Shown here one piece after another: positions 7,964 through 16,517 of a DNA stretch of 39,970 bases. How positions within the stretch are numbered: position 1 is the stretch's first letter; each line of letters opens with the position of its first letter. The notes beneath the pieces are model-generated. The model made no database searches. It was not told the origin of the DNA and saw only the letters and a program-made list of their open reading frames with translations. The position numbers and the translations under genes were made by a program. The stretch comes from a virus, in the IMG/VR virus record IMGVR_UViG_3300024518_003231, positions 1 to 39,970 of that record. The stretch is one strand, 5' to 3'.

Positions 7964-8425
7964 TTAGATGGTGGCGAAGAACTCGACCATAACCAACCCT
8001 GCGCCCGCGATGGTCTCGGCGAAGCGAGCTCCGGCCAGGATACCAGCGTTGCCACCGTCGACGTCGTTGCGAACCTCGCCGAGGTTCAGCGTCGTGTGAC
8101 GCACATACACTTGTGCGTGCTTGGTCGTCGCAGTCTCACTCACGACGTAGACGTATCCGCGGCGCAGGACCGTGACCATCTGCTCGTGGGCATAGCCAGT
8201 CGCATCGTATTCCTGCGAGATGTCCGCTACTGCGAAACCATGACCCGCAACAACTTCCGCGTCGCTGGTCGGCAGCTTCGCGGCTCGGTCGGTGGTGCCG
8301 ATGGCGACAAAGCGTCCAAAGGCAATGGCTGCGTCCGCGATCACCGAGATCTTCTCGGCGTCAGGGCGTGCAATCAGACCGGCAAACTTGACGGCTGGTT
8401 CATCGGGATATGTGGTCTGTGACAT
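7964..8425 (-). CDS. Structural cement / decoration protein (Gp24-like)
   Basis: The 153-residue protein contains 'AIAFGRFVAIGTTDRAAKLP', 'GFAVADISQEYDATGY' and 'VTVLRRGYVYVVSE', the pattern of capsid cement proteins that coat HK97-type shells. It directly precedes the capsid gene in transcription order, with an AGGAG site nine bases before the ATG. Assignment is from family resemblance and position. Confidence 0.75.
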   Translation of the reverse strand: MSQTTYPDEPAVKFAGLIARPDAEKISVIADAAIAFGRFVAIGTTDRAAKLPTSDAEVVAGHGFAVADISQEYDATGYAHEQMVTVLRRGYVYVVSETATTKHAQVYVRHTTLNLGEVRNDVDGGNAGILAGARFAETIAGAGLVMVEFFATI

Positions 8426-8443
8426 TGCCTGTCTCCTGAGTTG

Positions 8444-8809
8444 TTAGGCGAGCGATGGGTGTACTGTAAAGCACGTGACGTGTGTGTGCCAAGTCCCCGC
8501 ACCCAGGACGATCTTGGCCTGGCGCTTCCACTGGCCTGGCGTGTCGAGGAATCCTGCCTCGGCGAGATACTGAATCTTCCCATCCGTGCCGTCGGTGGTG
8601 AAGACAGCATCCTTCGTAACCACAGTCTGATCAGGCTTTTGGAAGTGGATCACCTTCTCGCCAGCACCGGCAGCCGCCGAGACGTCGAGGATGGGTGGGT
8701 CACACTGAGCCTCCGGATCGAACGACGAGCTGCTCATGTCGTGGATCTCGAACACGAAGGCCGTGTCGACATCGCCGACTCTGATCTCGGGCAGGAGGGA
8801 GGTGCTCAC
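8444..8809 (-). CDS. Ig-like/BppU-type beta-sandwich protein, virion-associated
   Basis: The 121-residue protein ends with 'DGTDGKIQYLAEAGFLDTPG' and then 'QWKRQAKIVLGAGTWHTHV', the pattern of small beta-sandwich domains at the start of phage upper-baseplate (BppU-like) and head-fibre proteins. The likely start is GTG at 8809 without a strong ribosome site. It is the last gene of a cassette of surface-type proteins inside the head operon. A role in decorating the head or carrying a fibre is inferred. Confidence 0.55.
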   Translation of the reverse strand: MSTSLLPEIRVGDVDTAFVFEIHDMSSSSFDPEAQCDPPILDVSAAAGAGEKVIHFQKPDQTVVTKDAVFTTDGTDGKIQYLAEAGFLDTPGQWKRQAKIVLGAGTWHTHVTCFTVHPSLA

Positions 8810-8852
8810 ATGCTGGTTTTACACCGGGGAGGTGGGTCCGTCCACCCATGGG

Positions 8853-10244
8853 TCATATGCCGACATCGCTCTCGGTGTCAGGCGTCGCGCCGATGGCCTC
8901 GGCGTCCTCTTGCGTCACGCCGGCGTTTCTCGACGCTTCGGAGGTCACTGCAACCTGCTCGAGGCTGTCACTGGCCAGGCCAGCAGCGCTCGAGCTGTCA
9001 GCCACGACGGACACGACGGACACGACGGGCCGTTCAGCGGGGGCCACCGACGGCGCGGTGATCCACACGGCCCCCATGTTGCGAGGACGCCAGGTGACGA
9101 TCAGCCGTGGCTGAAATGCGAGAACCCCCTCGTACGGGTCAAAGATGCGACTGACACCGAGAGCGCCAGAGGCTGTTTTGTAGGTGATCCCGAACGTGCC
9201 GTCACCGTCGTACTCAGCCGGATCGTTCACGTATTCCTGGACGATCGAGGCTATGTCTAGCGTGTCGAATTCTGTCCATGCAGTTGTGGCAGGTGGGGTC
9301 CAGAGGACATCCGAGCCTGTTTGCGCAGCGCGCAGTGCCGCAAGGTTGAAGTCCTGCGGATAATTCTGATCGTCGAAATCGTTACCGCTGCCGTAGGTGT
9401 TTCCGCGTCCACCTGAGTACGGACCGCCGAAACCAACATTCTGGCCAGACCAACTAATCCAGTTGCCGCCGAACGGCGCAGCATATGAGGCGCGCAGAAC
9501 GATCGCGTATTTTGTACCTGCGACCAGCGTGATCTGATCGCCACCGCTGAAAGTGAATTGTGTGGGAGGGATAGCCAGAAGGCTGGCGCTAACGCTGCTG
9601 GCGTCTATTGGGTCTGATGTTGCTAGCAGGGTGCCAGGCTCATCATTAAAGATCGGGATAGGTGGCGGATCGATAGAGTAGATCTCAGCCCACAAGTTGA
9701 GTGTGCCTGCAACCGCGCCGGTACGTCTGATCGTCAGCTGGGCAAAGCCTAGCGTGCCGCCAGTGACTATCGTTACGGACTGGCTGAGGCGTTGAAACCT
9801 GCCTGGGGCGCTTGCATTGTCGCCGTGCAGTTCCCAGTCAACGCCAACTTGCGCTGATAGCGGGTCCGTGATCGTTTCAACCATCGTGCCGGATGCAGTG
9901 GTTTCAAGGCGCACCTTATGATCGCGATCCGGCATTACGCGCCACTGCGCCGGCGACGTATCAGGGTTCCAAACACCGTCACGGTGCAGCATTCCGATGT
10001 TGACCGTAAATGCCGTCGCGTCTGTCGTTTGCGCTCTGTGCCTCACGACTGCGCTGAGGATGCGAGCTCGCGCCGGAATGGGGAGGCCTACCCACTTCAT
10101 TTGCGCATATCGGAAAAGACCAAATTTTCCATCTCGGCCGATCGCTATCAGGCCAAGGTCATAGTTGTTCCGATTCTGGAAAGCGAAGCCCCCAGTATCT
10201 GCAACGCCTCGAGCCGTGCCAACGGTTGTGGTGGTCAGCGCCAT
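8853..10244 (-). CDS. Putative virion surface protein with DNRLRE-like and anchor-type beta domains
   Basis: The 463-residue protein opens with 'GLPIPARARILSAVVRHRAQ' and around residues 320-390 reads 'FDTLDIASIVQEYVNDPAEY...GVLAFQPRLIVTWRP', resembling DNRLRE carbohydrate-binding-type beta domains. Between them lies a second beta domain ('LAEIYSI'-like strands, 'VAGTKYAIVLRASY') like the choice-of-anchor type. The C-terminus is Ser/Ala/Val-rich and acidic. It may be a head fibre or decoration protein that binds sugars. Its ATG overlaps the previous stop. Domain names are from pattern memory only. Confidence 0.55.
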   Translation of the reverse strand: MALTTTTVGTARGVADTGGFAFQNRNNYDLGLIAIGRDGKFGLFRYAQMKWVGLPIPARARILSAVVRHRAQTTDATAFTVNIGMLHRDGVWNPDTSPAQWRVMPDRDHKVRLETTASGTMVETITDPLSAQVGVDWELHGDNASAPGRFQRLSQSVTIVTGGTLGFAQLTIRRTGAVAGTLNLWAEIYSIDPPPIPIFNDEPGTLLATSDPIDASSVSASLLAIPPTQFTFSGGDQITLVAGTKYAIVLRASYAAPFGGNWISWSGQNVGFGGPYSGGRGNTYGSGNDFDDQNYPQDFNLAALRAAQTGSDVLWTPPATTAWTEFDTLDIASIVQEYVNDPAEYDGDGTFGITYKTASGALGVSRIFDPYEGVLAFQPRLIVTWRPRNMGAVWITAPSVAPAERPVVSVVSVVADSSSAAGLASDSLEQVAVTSEASRNAGVTQEDAEAIGATPDTESDVGI

Positions 10245-10804
10245 CAGGGACGCTCCAGCACGACGATCTGCCGGGAACCTACGCTCGGGTCATCTCTCTT
10301 CGTGACCCTGAGCGAGCGACGGCCATCGACGGCCCTTTGCAGCGCTGCAGCTCGTGCGTCACGAGCTGTCACTCCACCCAGATGCAGGTGATAGGTCATA
10401 CTGACCACTCGCAGTGTACCCCCTCCCACAAGCCTCAGGGCCTCCTGCAAAATGTGCTCAGCCCAATCGACTGTTAGCTCATGGTCATCGCCTCTGAGGA
10501 CTCCTGGCATAGGGCGACAGGTGACGGAGTAGCCGCCTCCAATGAACTCGCCGATGCGAATCTTTCCAAGCCAGAACCCACCAACCCGTTCGCCTGAGAC
10601 CACATCGTCGATTACAAACGAAATCGGGTAGGCGTCTCCCTCATGGCCCACACCCACTGTGTCTGACCTCACCTCAGGCTGAGTGAGCGCGAGCAAGCGA
10701 AGCATCGTTGATTGGGCTCGCTCCAGCTGTTCGCCTTCGAGCGTGCTCAGGTCCGTCCAGCGACGGCCAGCGACGATGAAAGGATTGACTTGCAGGTGAA
10801 TCAT
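10244..10804 (-). CDS. Head-cassette protein, unknown function
   Basis: The 186-residue protein is not recognised. It contains 'AYPISFVIDDVVSGERVGGF', suggesting a beta-rich fold, and a basic C-terminus ('DGRRSLRVTKRDDPSVGSRQ'). It overlaps the preceding gene by four bases (ATGA) and the following gene at a stop/start, so it is co-translated with the LamG-like and DNRLRE-like proteins and may be part of the same surface structure. Confidence 0.65.
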   Translation of the reverse strand: MIHLQVNPFIVAGRRWTDLSTLEGEQLERAQSTMLRLLALTQPEVRSDTVGVGHEGDAYPISFVIDDVVSGERVGGFWLGKIRIGEFIGGGYSVTCRPMPGVLRGDDHELTVDWAEHILQEALRLVGGGTLRVVSMTYHLHLGGVTARDARAAALQRAVDGRRSLRVTKRDDPSVGSRQIVVLERP

Positions 10805-11133
10805 TCGGCGATGGAAACAGCGAGCGAATCGACGGTGCCCGATTGCGCCGTTGTCACGAGCCAGATGTAGTTATTGGCCGGAACCGTGGGGTTGTTCAGA
10901 ACGCTGACCACGTCCCCCGTGGTTGTGTCCGTGGTAGTTGTGCCACCCGTGACGACCTCGGTACCTGCAGCGCTCCGGTCTGGCCCGAAGCGAAGGCTCC
11001 AGGTGACGGACGGCGTTGCACTTCCCCGCAGCACGGCGACGAGGCTGGCGATCGTGATGCCTGTCCCAAGACGGGCCGAGGGGTCGTTCTCGGAGGCGCC
11101 AGGGTTCTCAACGAATAGGGTGGGTAGGATCAT
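10801..11133 (-). CDS. Small beta-rich structural protein
   Basis: The 110-residue product starts at 'MILPTLFVENPGASENDPSA', whose ATG overlaps the preceding stop (ATGA). Sequence 'VTWSLRFGPDRSAAGTEVVT' and Thr-rich 'GGTTTTDTTTGDVVSV' suggest a single beta-sandwich domain, as seen in small virion accessory proteins. Function is unknown. Confidence 0.65.
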   Translation of the reverse strand: MILPTLFVENPGASENDPSARLGTGITIASLVAVLRGSATPSVTWSLRFGPDRSAAGTEVVTGGTTTTDTTTGDVVSVLNNPTVPANNYIWLVTTAQSGTVDSLAVSIAE

Positions 11134-11969
11134 GGAGGTCCACTGAGCAGCATCGCATTCCGCGCGGCGATAGCAGCAGCCCATTTCGACTGCTGCAGAA
11201 GTGACGAATCGGTCGGCTTAAACCAGCCCGCCCACGACACCGTCACCTGACCGCCTCGTGCTCCGTCCGGGCCATAGCGACCAATGTTCAGCAAGCCACT
11301 CGGAGCGCTCATTGCCATGTCGTTGGGCGGGGTCGTAAACACTGCTCCGGTGGGTGCGCCGTTGAGCCAGATCTGTCCCTGGCCTGCGTCGAAGTCGTAG
11401 GGCAGATGCATCAAATACCAGGTTCCTGCGACGAACGCGCCAACCGCAGAAAGCGCGAAGTTGTAGGTGTTGTAATTCACCCTCCCTTGGCCAGACAACG
11501 CTAAGCCGTACCAAAACCCGAGAGAGCTGCCTGGGTCGAACTTGGTAAACGGCATCTGGTATGTGCCTGCGATGCTATTGAACTTGAACAGAAGCTCTCC
11601 ACACCATGCGCCGGGTCCTGGGTCGAAGGGTGCGCCGGTCGGCGCCTCGAAATACCCGCTGTTACTGTACTGCCCATAGAACTTGACGCCAGAGTCCAAC
11701 TCCGGGTGGAGGGTGTTGCTGGGTCCGGCTTCGCCAACCGTCGGCGGGAAATTCCCGGCTTTGATTAGCGTCTCGTTCGGCGCGACAAGTGGCGAGCTTG
11801 GCCATGTAGCGACAGTAGCTTGTTGTCCGCTGTAGAACTCGCCGTCGACGCCGAGCCAGTGGGTAAGGCTGTCAGGCGGTGCAGCGGCCTCATGGCCGTC
11901 GACGCCCGACGGGTCGATGTACTTGTCGCGATTGCACCACGACGGAAGGATGATGTTCTTGGCGGTCAT
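11130..11969 (-). CDS. LamG/concanavalin A-like lectin-domain protein
   Basis: The 279-residue protein has the signature of a jelly-roll LamG-like domain: 'GAWCGELLFKFNSIAGTYQM', 'FVAGTWYLMHLPYDFDAGQG', 'QIWLNGAPTGAVFTT', then 'LLNIGRYGPDG'. Such domains bind glycans. In the head operon it probably decorates the capsid, although a tail-related role is possible. A short Ala-rich helix forms the C-terminus. AGAGG precedes the ATG by about eight bases. Confidence 0.7.
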   Translation of the reverse strand: MTAKNIILPSWCNRDKYIDPSGVDGHEAAAPPDSLTHWLGVDGEFYSGQQATVATWPSSPLVAPNETLIKAGNFPPTVGEAGPSNTLHPELDSGVKFYGQYSNSGYFEAPTGAPFDPGPGAWCGELLFKFNSIAGTYQMPFTKFDPGSSLGFWYGLALSGQGRVNYNTYNFALSAVGAFVAGTWYLMHLPYDFDAGQGQIWLNGAPTGAVFTTPPNDMAMSAPSGLLNIGRYGPDGARGGQVTVSWAGWFKPTDSSLLQQSKWAAAIAARNAMLLSGPP

Positions 11970-11984
11970 GCCCGACCTCTGTTG

Positions 11985-12767
11985 CTACGTGAGGCCTGGC
12001 GCCTTGCGCGACAGCCAGGCTTCGAAGGCTCCGACCGTTCCACCTGTCGAGGCGAATCTAATCCGAACCCAGTTCCAGCCGAAGCCGTGCAGCCCCCACG
12101 CATCGGTGAACGCCGTAGACGCCACGACGGTGAAGCTTGCTGCGCCTACGAGAGGCACGTCGTCATACTGCGCGAACTCCTCGTCGCTTTCTCCGATCCG
12201 GGGATCATTCGACGCCTGCAGGAACAGGTCCCCTGCGCGCGTCGCGAGCAGCACCACGATATGGTCGTCGTACTGTTCTTTGATCTGGTTTAGGAGCGCC
12301 TGCGCCTCGACGAACGTTGACGCTGCGGCGAGAGCGATGACCTCTTGCCCATCGGCCGACACGTGCCAAATATCGGCTGTCTCTATGTGTCCGACATAGC
12401 CCCCACGCAGCACGTTCGCCGCTGCGATTACGTCTTCCTCGGTGACGGGGACCGTGACGGCCATCGTATTGACTGCGTCCGCGTTTGCGTGGATTCCACC
12501 CGTCGTGTTGCCGAAGTGGGTGTTGAGCTTCGCAAACAGGTCGGCGACCAAGGTGATCGACGTCGGAAGGTCAGTTGCATCTGCAGCAGCTGTCGCATCT
12601 GCGATGCCTGTCGCCCCATGCACCTCCTCGCCCCCACGGAGCACGATTCCGCCCTCCGTGTACTCGTGCATGCGGAACCAGTCCGAGAAAAAGCTCGCGC
12701 TGGCGTCCTTCGCCGTGAGCATGGGCGCGTTCGGGCGGAGGGCCTCGGGTTTTGTTTCAGTGGCCAT
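11985..12767 (-). CDS. Head-module structural protein, unknown family
   Basis: The 260-residue protein starts 'MATETKPEALRPNAPMLTAK', with GAGAGG upstream. A middle region reads 'HIETADIWHVSADGQEVIAL', then a C-terminal beta region ('FTDAWGLHGFGWNWVRIRFA'). It is the first gene after the protease/scaffold and may be a head protein that anchors the lectin-like genes that follow. I do not recognise the family. Confidence 0.65.
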   Translation of the reverse strand: MATETKPEALRPNAPMLTAKDASASFFSDWFRMHEYTEGGIVLRGGEEVHGATGIADATAAADATDLPTSITLVADLFAKLNTHFGNTTGGIHANADAVNTMAVTVPVTEEDVIAAANVLRGGYVGHIETADIWHVSADGQEVIALAAASTFVEAQALLNQIKEQYDDHIVVLLATRAGDLFLQASNDPRIGESDEEFAQYDDVPLVGAASFTVVASTAFTDAWGLHGFGWNWVRIRFASTGGTVGAFEAWLSRKAPGLT

Positions 12768-12811
12768 GAGCGGAACCTCTCAGCGGCGTTACGAGGCTGG
12801 ATGGATGGGCG

Positions 12812-13372
12812 CTAGTTGCTGGGGCCTTCCCAGAGCTGCCGGTTGCGCTTCATCATCCGTTCGCGCGCTGCGCCGGAGTCGTTGGGATCGTCGACGACGT
12901 CGGTGCGTGCCTCTTTGCCGTCGGTGGTGGCACGCCGCACGTTCTCGATCGAGCGCTGGGGCTTGCTCTTGGCCGGCAGCGAATCGAACTGGCCCTGGAC
13001 ATACTCGTCCGTGCGACCGTCGAGCTTCACGTCCTTGTTGACGGCTGCGATCGCGGCCTCTCTCACCTGGCGGTCGGTGAGGCCATCGAGTTTGGTCTCG
13101 TCGGCGAGGTGCACGCGAGCTGCCGTCTCGAGGGCAACGCGGTCGGCGATCGCTGTCTGCATCGTCTTGGGATCGATGGCGGTGTCGAGCTTCTTCTGGA
13201 TCGATGCGTTCTCGGTCTTCAGACCGTCGCGCTCGCCCTCGGCGGCATCGGCGCGCTTACGCTGGGCGTCACGATCGGCCGTGATGGCATCGAGGTGCCG
13301 CATGATGTGAGGGGCTGCTGAGGCCTCGACCTTGTACTCGACGCCATCGATGCGGATCGTGATCGTTTCCAT
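12812..13372 (-). CDS. Nested scaffold protein (internal start in the protease gene)
   Basis: An in-frame ATG at 13372 ('METITIRIDGVEYKVEASAA') follows a GGGAG ribosome site with six-base spacing and would give a 186-residue scaffold alone. This matches the lambda Nu3/C arrangement, where a scaffold is made from an internal start in the protease gene. The internal initiation is inferred from the site and domain boundary. Confidence 0.55.
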   Translation of the reverse strand: METITIRIDGVEYKVEASAAPHIMRHLDAITADRDAQRKRADAAEGERDGLKTENASIQKKLDTAIDPKTMQTAIADRVALETAARVHLADETKLDGLTDRQVREAAIAAVNKDVKLDGRTDEYVQGQFDSLPAKSKPQRSIENVRRATTDGKEARTDVVDDPNDSGAARERMMKRNRQLWEGPSN

Positions 13373-13975
13373 CTTCTTCTCCCGTGTGGCGGGGGGACCT
13401 TCATCCTCCCGAATTTCAACAGCCCATGGTGCGGGCTGGTCATCGCTGTCGGTTCTGATCGCTACCTCGGGGCCTGATCGCCCCCAACCCTTCGGGCCAG
13501 TGGCCAGGTGATTGTAGCGAATCTGGCGCTGCACTGCATCGTACTGCTGACCCTCGAACACTCCGGGCGTCATGTCCAGAGCGACGGTGTAGCCCGGAGA
13601 CAGCTCCTTGCGCTCACCTGCCTCGACGGCGTCGATGAGTTGGGCGTCCTGGATGAGCAGAGACCCGCTGACAAACCTACCGTCAGGCTCCGCACTCCGG
13701 ACCATGCCTCGCTGGAACTTCCGCACGTTGTCAGGCCCCAGCATGCGCCGCGGGTGCAGGTCGGTGACTGGCGCGTCCTCGAGCGTTCGGAGGCTGTCGT
13801 GGTTGAAGACCTCCTCGGGGGGCCGCAGCTCGCGACGTGTCGTGCCGTCCGGGAGCTTGTAGCTGAGGACCCCTGTGCGCGTGAGGTTCGCCTTGTCGAT
13901 GCGCAGGAACCCTTGCGAGGTGCGCTTCGAGGCGGGGATCGTCACAACGTCAAAGCGGTACTCGCGATCAGCCAT
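12812..13975 (-). CDS. Prohead protease with C-terminal scaffold (DUF2213-like)
   Basis: The 387-residue protein has an N-terminal protease-like domain ('NHDSLRTLEDAPVTDLHP', 'GSLLIQDAQLIDAVEAGERK', 'ELSPGYTVALDM') typical of DUF2213 capsid maturation proteases. Residues 200-387 are a separate, largely helical scaffold region with coiled-coil sequence ('DAQRKRADAAEGERDGLKTE'). The enzyme would cleave head proteins during maturation. It lies after the Mu F-like gene. The ATG has no strong ribosome site. Confidence 0.85.
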   Translation of the reverse strand: MADREYRFDVVTIPASKRTSQGFLRIDKANLTRTGVLSYKLPDGTTRRELRPPEEVFNHDSLRTLEDAPVTDLHPRRMLGPDNVRKFQRGMVRSAEPDGRFVSGSLLIQDAQLIDAVEAGERKELSPGYTVALDMTPGVFEGQQYDAVQRQIRYNHLATGPKGWGRSGPEVAIRTDSDDQPAPWAVEIREDEGPPATREKKMETITIRIDGVEYKVEASAAPHIMRHLDAITADRDAQRKRADAAEGERDGLKTENASIQKKLDTAIDPKTMQTAIADRVALETAARVHLADETKLDGLTDRQVREAAIAAVNKDVKLDGRTDEYVQGQFDSLPAKSKPQRSIENVRRATTDGKEARTDVVDDPNDSGAARERMMKRNRQLWEGPSN

Positions 13976-14019
13976 GCTGAATTAGTACCACGGCACGGAG
14001 GGAGTCAGCTAGGGGAGGG

Positions 14020-14877
14020 CTAGATGCTGATGTCGGAGAAGACGGGGATCGGCACGCATCGGCAGTTGATCTCCTCGCCTGGGTGGCCAGTTGCGGGCGG
14101 CGAGCTCCACGAGAAGACCTGGCCCTCGTTGGCTGCATGGGTATCCCTGACACGTTCGTCGCGCGATGTAGACCATCGATATTGTGTCACTCCGACGGCA
14201 GCCTGACGTTGCGCGGCCAGTTCGCCGTTGAACTTGTTGACCTGGTCCCTGGCGATGAGGCGAGCTCGCGACCTTGCAACGCCGAGGCGCTCCTCGAGCT
14301 CGCCGGCGAGGGTCTCCGCCCGAGCGCCACGCAACACTCCTGCCTCGAGCACCTCCTCGACCTGGCCCAACAGCTTCTGCGGGATGGACTTGATCAGCGC
14401 CACGTTGCGCTCGACGGCACCGCTGATGATGGCCTCCGAGACCTCCGGCGAGATATCAACCCCGATGCTCTGCAGCAGCTGGCGCTTGATTTGGTCCCGA
14501 TTGTGGTCGTTGACCTCCCCGATCATCTCCTCGGCGAGGGCCTGCATCCGCCGAAGGGTGAAGATCTGGCCGGATTTGCGCCGCAGTGCCACCAGGATCG
14601 CGTTGATTCGAGAGTCGCTGGCGTCGGCGCGCTCTGGCTCGAGGGCCTTCACGCGGGCTGTCAGGCTGCGCAGGGCGAAGGCAACTAGACTGTCCACCAT
14701 GGAGATCAGCGCAGCCTCGTAGGCTCGCTCTGCCCGATCGGGGTTCTCCTGGCGGCTGGGTTCCCGCACACGAACACCACGTCGGCGTCTGTCCCGCCTA
14801 CGGGTCTGGCGGTCGGCCAACCGGGCCTGCCGAGACTTGCGGCGTTCAGTGCGCCGCTGTGCGGTCTGTGAGGGCAT
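14020..14877 (-). CDS. Phage Mu F-like head morphogenesis protein
   Basis: The 285-residue protein carries the Mu F C-terminal signature: 'RARLIARDQVNKFNGELAAQ', 'YRWSTSRDERVRDTHAANEG' and 'GHPGEEINCRCVPIP'. The N-terminus is strongly basic. MuF-type proteins are minor head proteins injected or placed near the portal. The ATG at 14877 abuts the portal stop, the usual order. Confidence 0.85.
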   Translation of the reverse strand: MPSQTAQRRTERRKSRQARLADRQTRRRDRRRRGVRVREPSRQENPDRAERAYEAALISMVDSLVAFALRSLTARVKALEPERADASDSRINAILVALRRKSGQIFTLRRMQALAEEMIGEVNDHNRDQIKRQLLQSIGVDISPEVSEAIISGAVERNVALIKSIPQKLLGQVEEVLEAGVLRGARAETLAGELEERLGVARSRARLIARDQVNKFNGELAAQRQAAVGVTQYRWSTSRDERVRDTHAANEGQVFSWSSPPATGHPGEEINCRCVPIPVFSDISI

Positions 14878-16305
14878 CTACTCTGCTGGCGGTGCCGGAG
14901 GAGTGGGAGGGGTGATGCCACCCTGGGCCTCGGCGAGCTCACGGGCCTGCTCGAGCGCCAGGATCTTCTTCTTCTCCTCGGTGTCGATCACCGTGTCCGG
15001 TGACCATCCGGTGACAGGGTACCGACTGGTCGCCACTTCCTCGGGCAGGAGCACGTTGGCGTTGATCAGCATCACGTCGGTCTCGGCAACCGTCTTGCGC
15101 AGGTCAGCAGTCTCGACGTCGCTGAGTGCTCGCAGCGATCTGAACTCCACGCGCCAGGACTCCGGCTCCTGGCCGGTCGGTCCGTTGCTGGCGATGAAGC
15201 CCATGAGGATCAGGCGCTCGAGCTGTGGCCGGAAGTCGGCTTCGCGGATCTGCTCCACCTGGTCGTACCAGATCGTCAGGTCCGATTCGCCAGTGGCGTT
15301 CATGCCAGCGGGTGACTGCCCCATCAGCACGGTGACGGGCATGCGGGCCGCTGCAGCCAGGCGGTGGGCGAACTGCTGGGCGAGGCCGTCGATGCCGGCG
15401 AAGTTGTGGGGCTCGCGCTTGAAGTCCTCGTTATCGGCGTCGACGAGGATCGCTCGCGCGGTCGACCTGCTCATGTCGGTCAGCGCCATGCGCGTGTTGA
15501 GCTCCTCCTTGTTCCCACCGGCGAGGATCGAGCAGAGGTTCTTGAGCTTGAACACGGCCTGGCTGGCGTCCTGCGTGAGATGGGTAACCGACTGCCAGAA
15601 GACGTTGAACCCGCGGAGGGCGTTGTACGTGCGCTGCAGCACGCTGGCCCCTCCCCATCCGTTCTCCGGGAGGCTTGCGATGGTTCGCGGCTCGGCGACG
15701 CCCTCAAAGAGGATCAGCCGGCTCTCGTGGATCAGCACGCTCTGGTTGGCCAGCGCACGACTGGCCGTGATTGCCTGCAGGCGGAAGATCTCCGGCTGTC
15801 CGAAGTTCGCCTCGAGCGGATCCTCGTAGTAGGTCTGCACGAAGAGCTCGCGGCGCTCGAAGACCTGGAACCCGACCAGTCTCCCACCCTTCTCCGTGTT
15901 GAGGGGCTCGTCCTGCTCGGCGTCGTCGAAGATCGCCCAGACTGCGCCACCACCAAAGAGCCTGCCCCAGATCCACGCCTGCGCGAGAGACCGGAGACCG
16001 TTGAACTCGGCGAGGAAGTCCATCTGCTTCTGGCCATCGGCGATGCCCTCGACCGGCTTCTCCTCGTTCGCGATCACCAGCTTCACGCCAGGCCGCAGGG
16101 CGTCGAGGGGGACCTGGTCGACGATGCGCGCAGCCATATCGTCGGAGCGGTACATCCCGCCGAGGGTGACGTCGACGAGCAGGGGATCGACCTCGAAGTC
16201 GGTCGAAAGAACCTTGTCGCGCCCGAGGGTGCCGAGGCCCGTGAAGGCATTGATCCAGCCATCGAGGCGCTTCGTTGTGCTCTCGACGATTCCACGAATG
16301 CTCAT
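14878..16305 (-). CDS. Portal protein (DUF1073-like)
   Basis: The 475-residue protein has the DUF1073 portal features: 'MYRSDDMAARIVDQVPLDAL', 'LAQAWIWGRLFGGGAVWAIF', 'VLIHESRLILFEG', and 'VTVLMGQSPAGMNATGESDL' followed by 'TIWYDQVEQ'. It forms the ring at the packaging vertex. The ATG 'MSIRGIVESTT' overlaps the stop of a small upstream gene (ATGA) and has GGAG; a GTG four codons earlier is less likely. Database annotations sometimes label this family as anti-CBASS Acb1, but here synteny fits a portal. Confidence 0.85.
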   Translation of the reverse strand: MSIRGIVESTTKRLDGWINAFTGLGTLGRDKVLSTDFEVDPLLVDVTLGGMYRSDDMAARIVDQVPLDALRPGVKLVIANEEKPVEGIADGQKQMDFLAEFNGLRSLAQAWIWGRLFGGGAVWAIFDDAEQDEPLNTEKGGRLVGFQVFERRELFVQTYYEDPLEANFGQPEIFRLQAITASRALANQSVLIHESRLILFEGVAEPRTIASLPENGWGGASVLQRTYNALRGFNVFWQSVTHLTQDASQAVFKLKNLCSILAGGNKEELNTRMALTDMSRSTARAILVDADNEDFKREPHNFAGIDGLAQQFAHRLAAAARMPVTVLMGQSPAGMNATGESDLTIWYDQVEQIREADFRPQLERLILMGFIASNGPTGQEPESWRVEFRSLRALSDVETADLRKTVAETDVMLINANVLLPEEVATSRYPVTGWSPDTVIDTEEKKKILALEQARELAEAQGGITPPTPPAPPAE

Positions 16306-16517
16306 GTCACACTCCACGTAAGGGGCCCTCTAGAACTCGTTCGGCGAGCTCGCACAGCGCCAGCCCTCTCAAGCTCGAATAGGGCGTTCAGGGCGCACCC
16401 TTCGGTTCGGTCGATCGCCTTGGCCAGGGCTGGTGTGCTCGCCGGCTTGCGACGCAGCGCTGCAAGCACTCGGCATGTTAGCCCTTCCTGCTCGCTGCTC
16501 TCATTGCTTCCAGCCAC
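16302..16517 (-). CDS. Small winged-helix-like protein between terminase and portal
   Basis: The 71-residue product begins at GTG with an excellent GGAGG site seven bases upstream, and its stop overlaps the portal ATG (ATGA). 'LTCRVLAALRRKPASTPALA', 'KAIDRTEGCALNALFELERA' and 'GAVRARRTS' have the spacing of a winged helix-turn-helix. It overlaps the last 40 bases of the large terminase gene. It could be a regulator or a packaging accessory; the function is unknown. Confidence 0.6.
   Translation of the reverse strand: MAGSNESSEQEGLTCRVLAALRRKPASTPALAKAIDRTEGCALNALFELERAGAVRARRTSSRGPLTWSVT

Noticed and set aside
14878-16305. Anti-CBASS (Acb1-type) assignment for the DUF1073 protein
   Set aside because: Although the family name sometimes carries this label, length, motifs and gene order here fit a portal protein.
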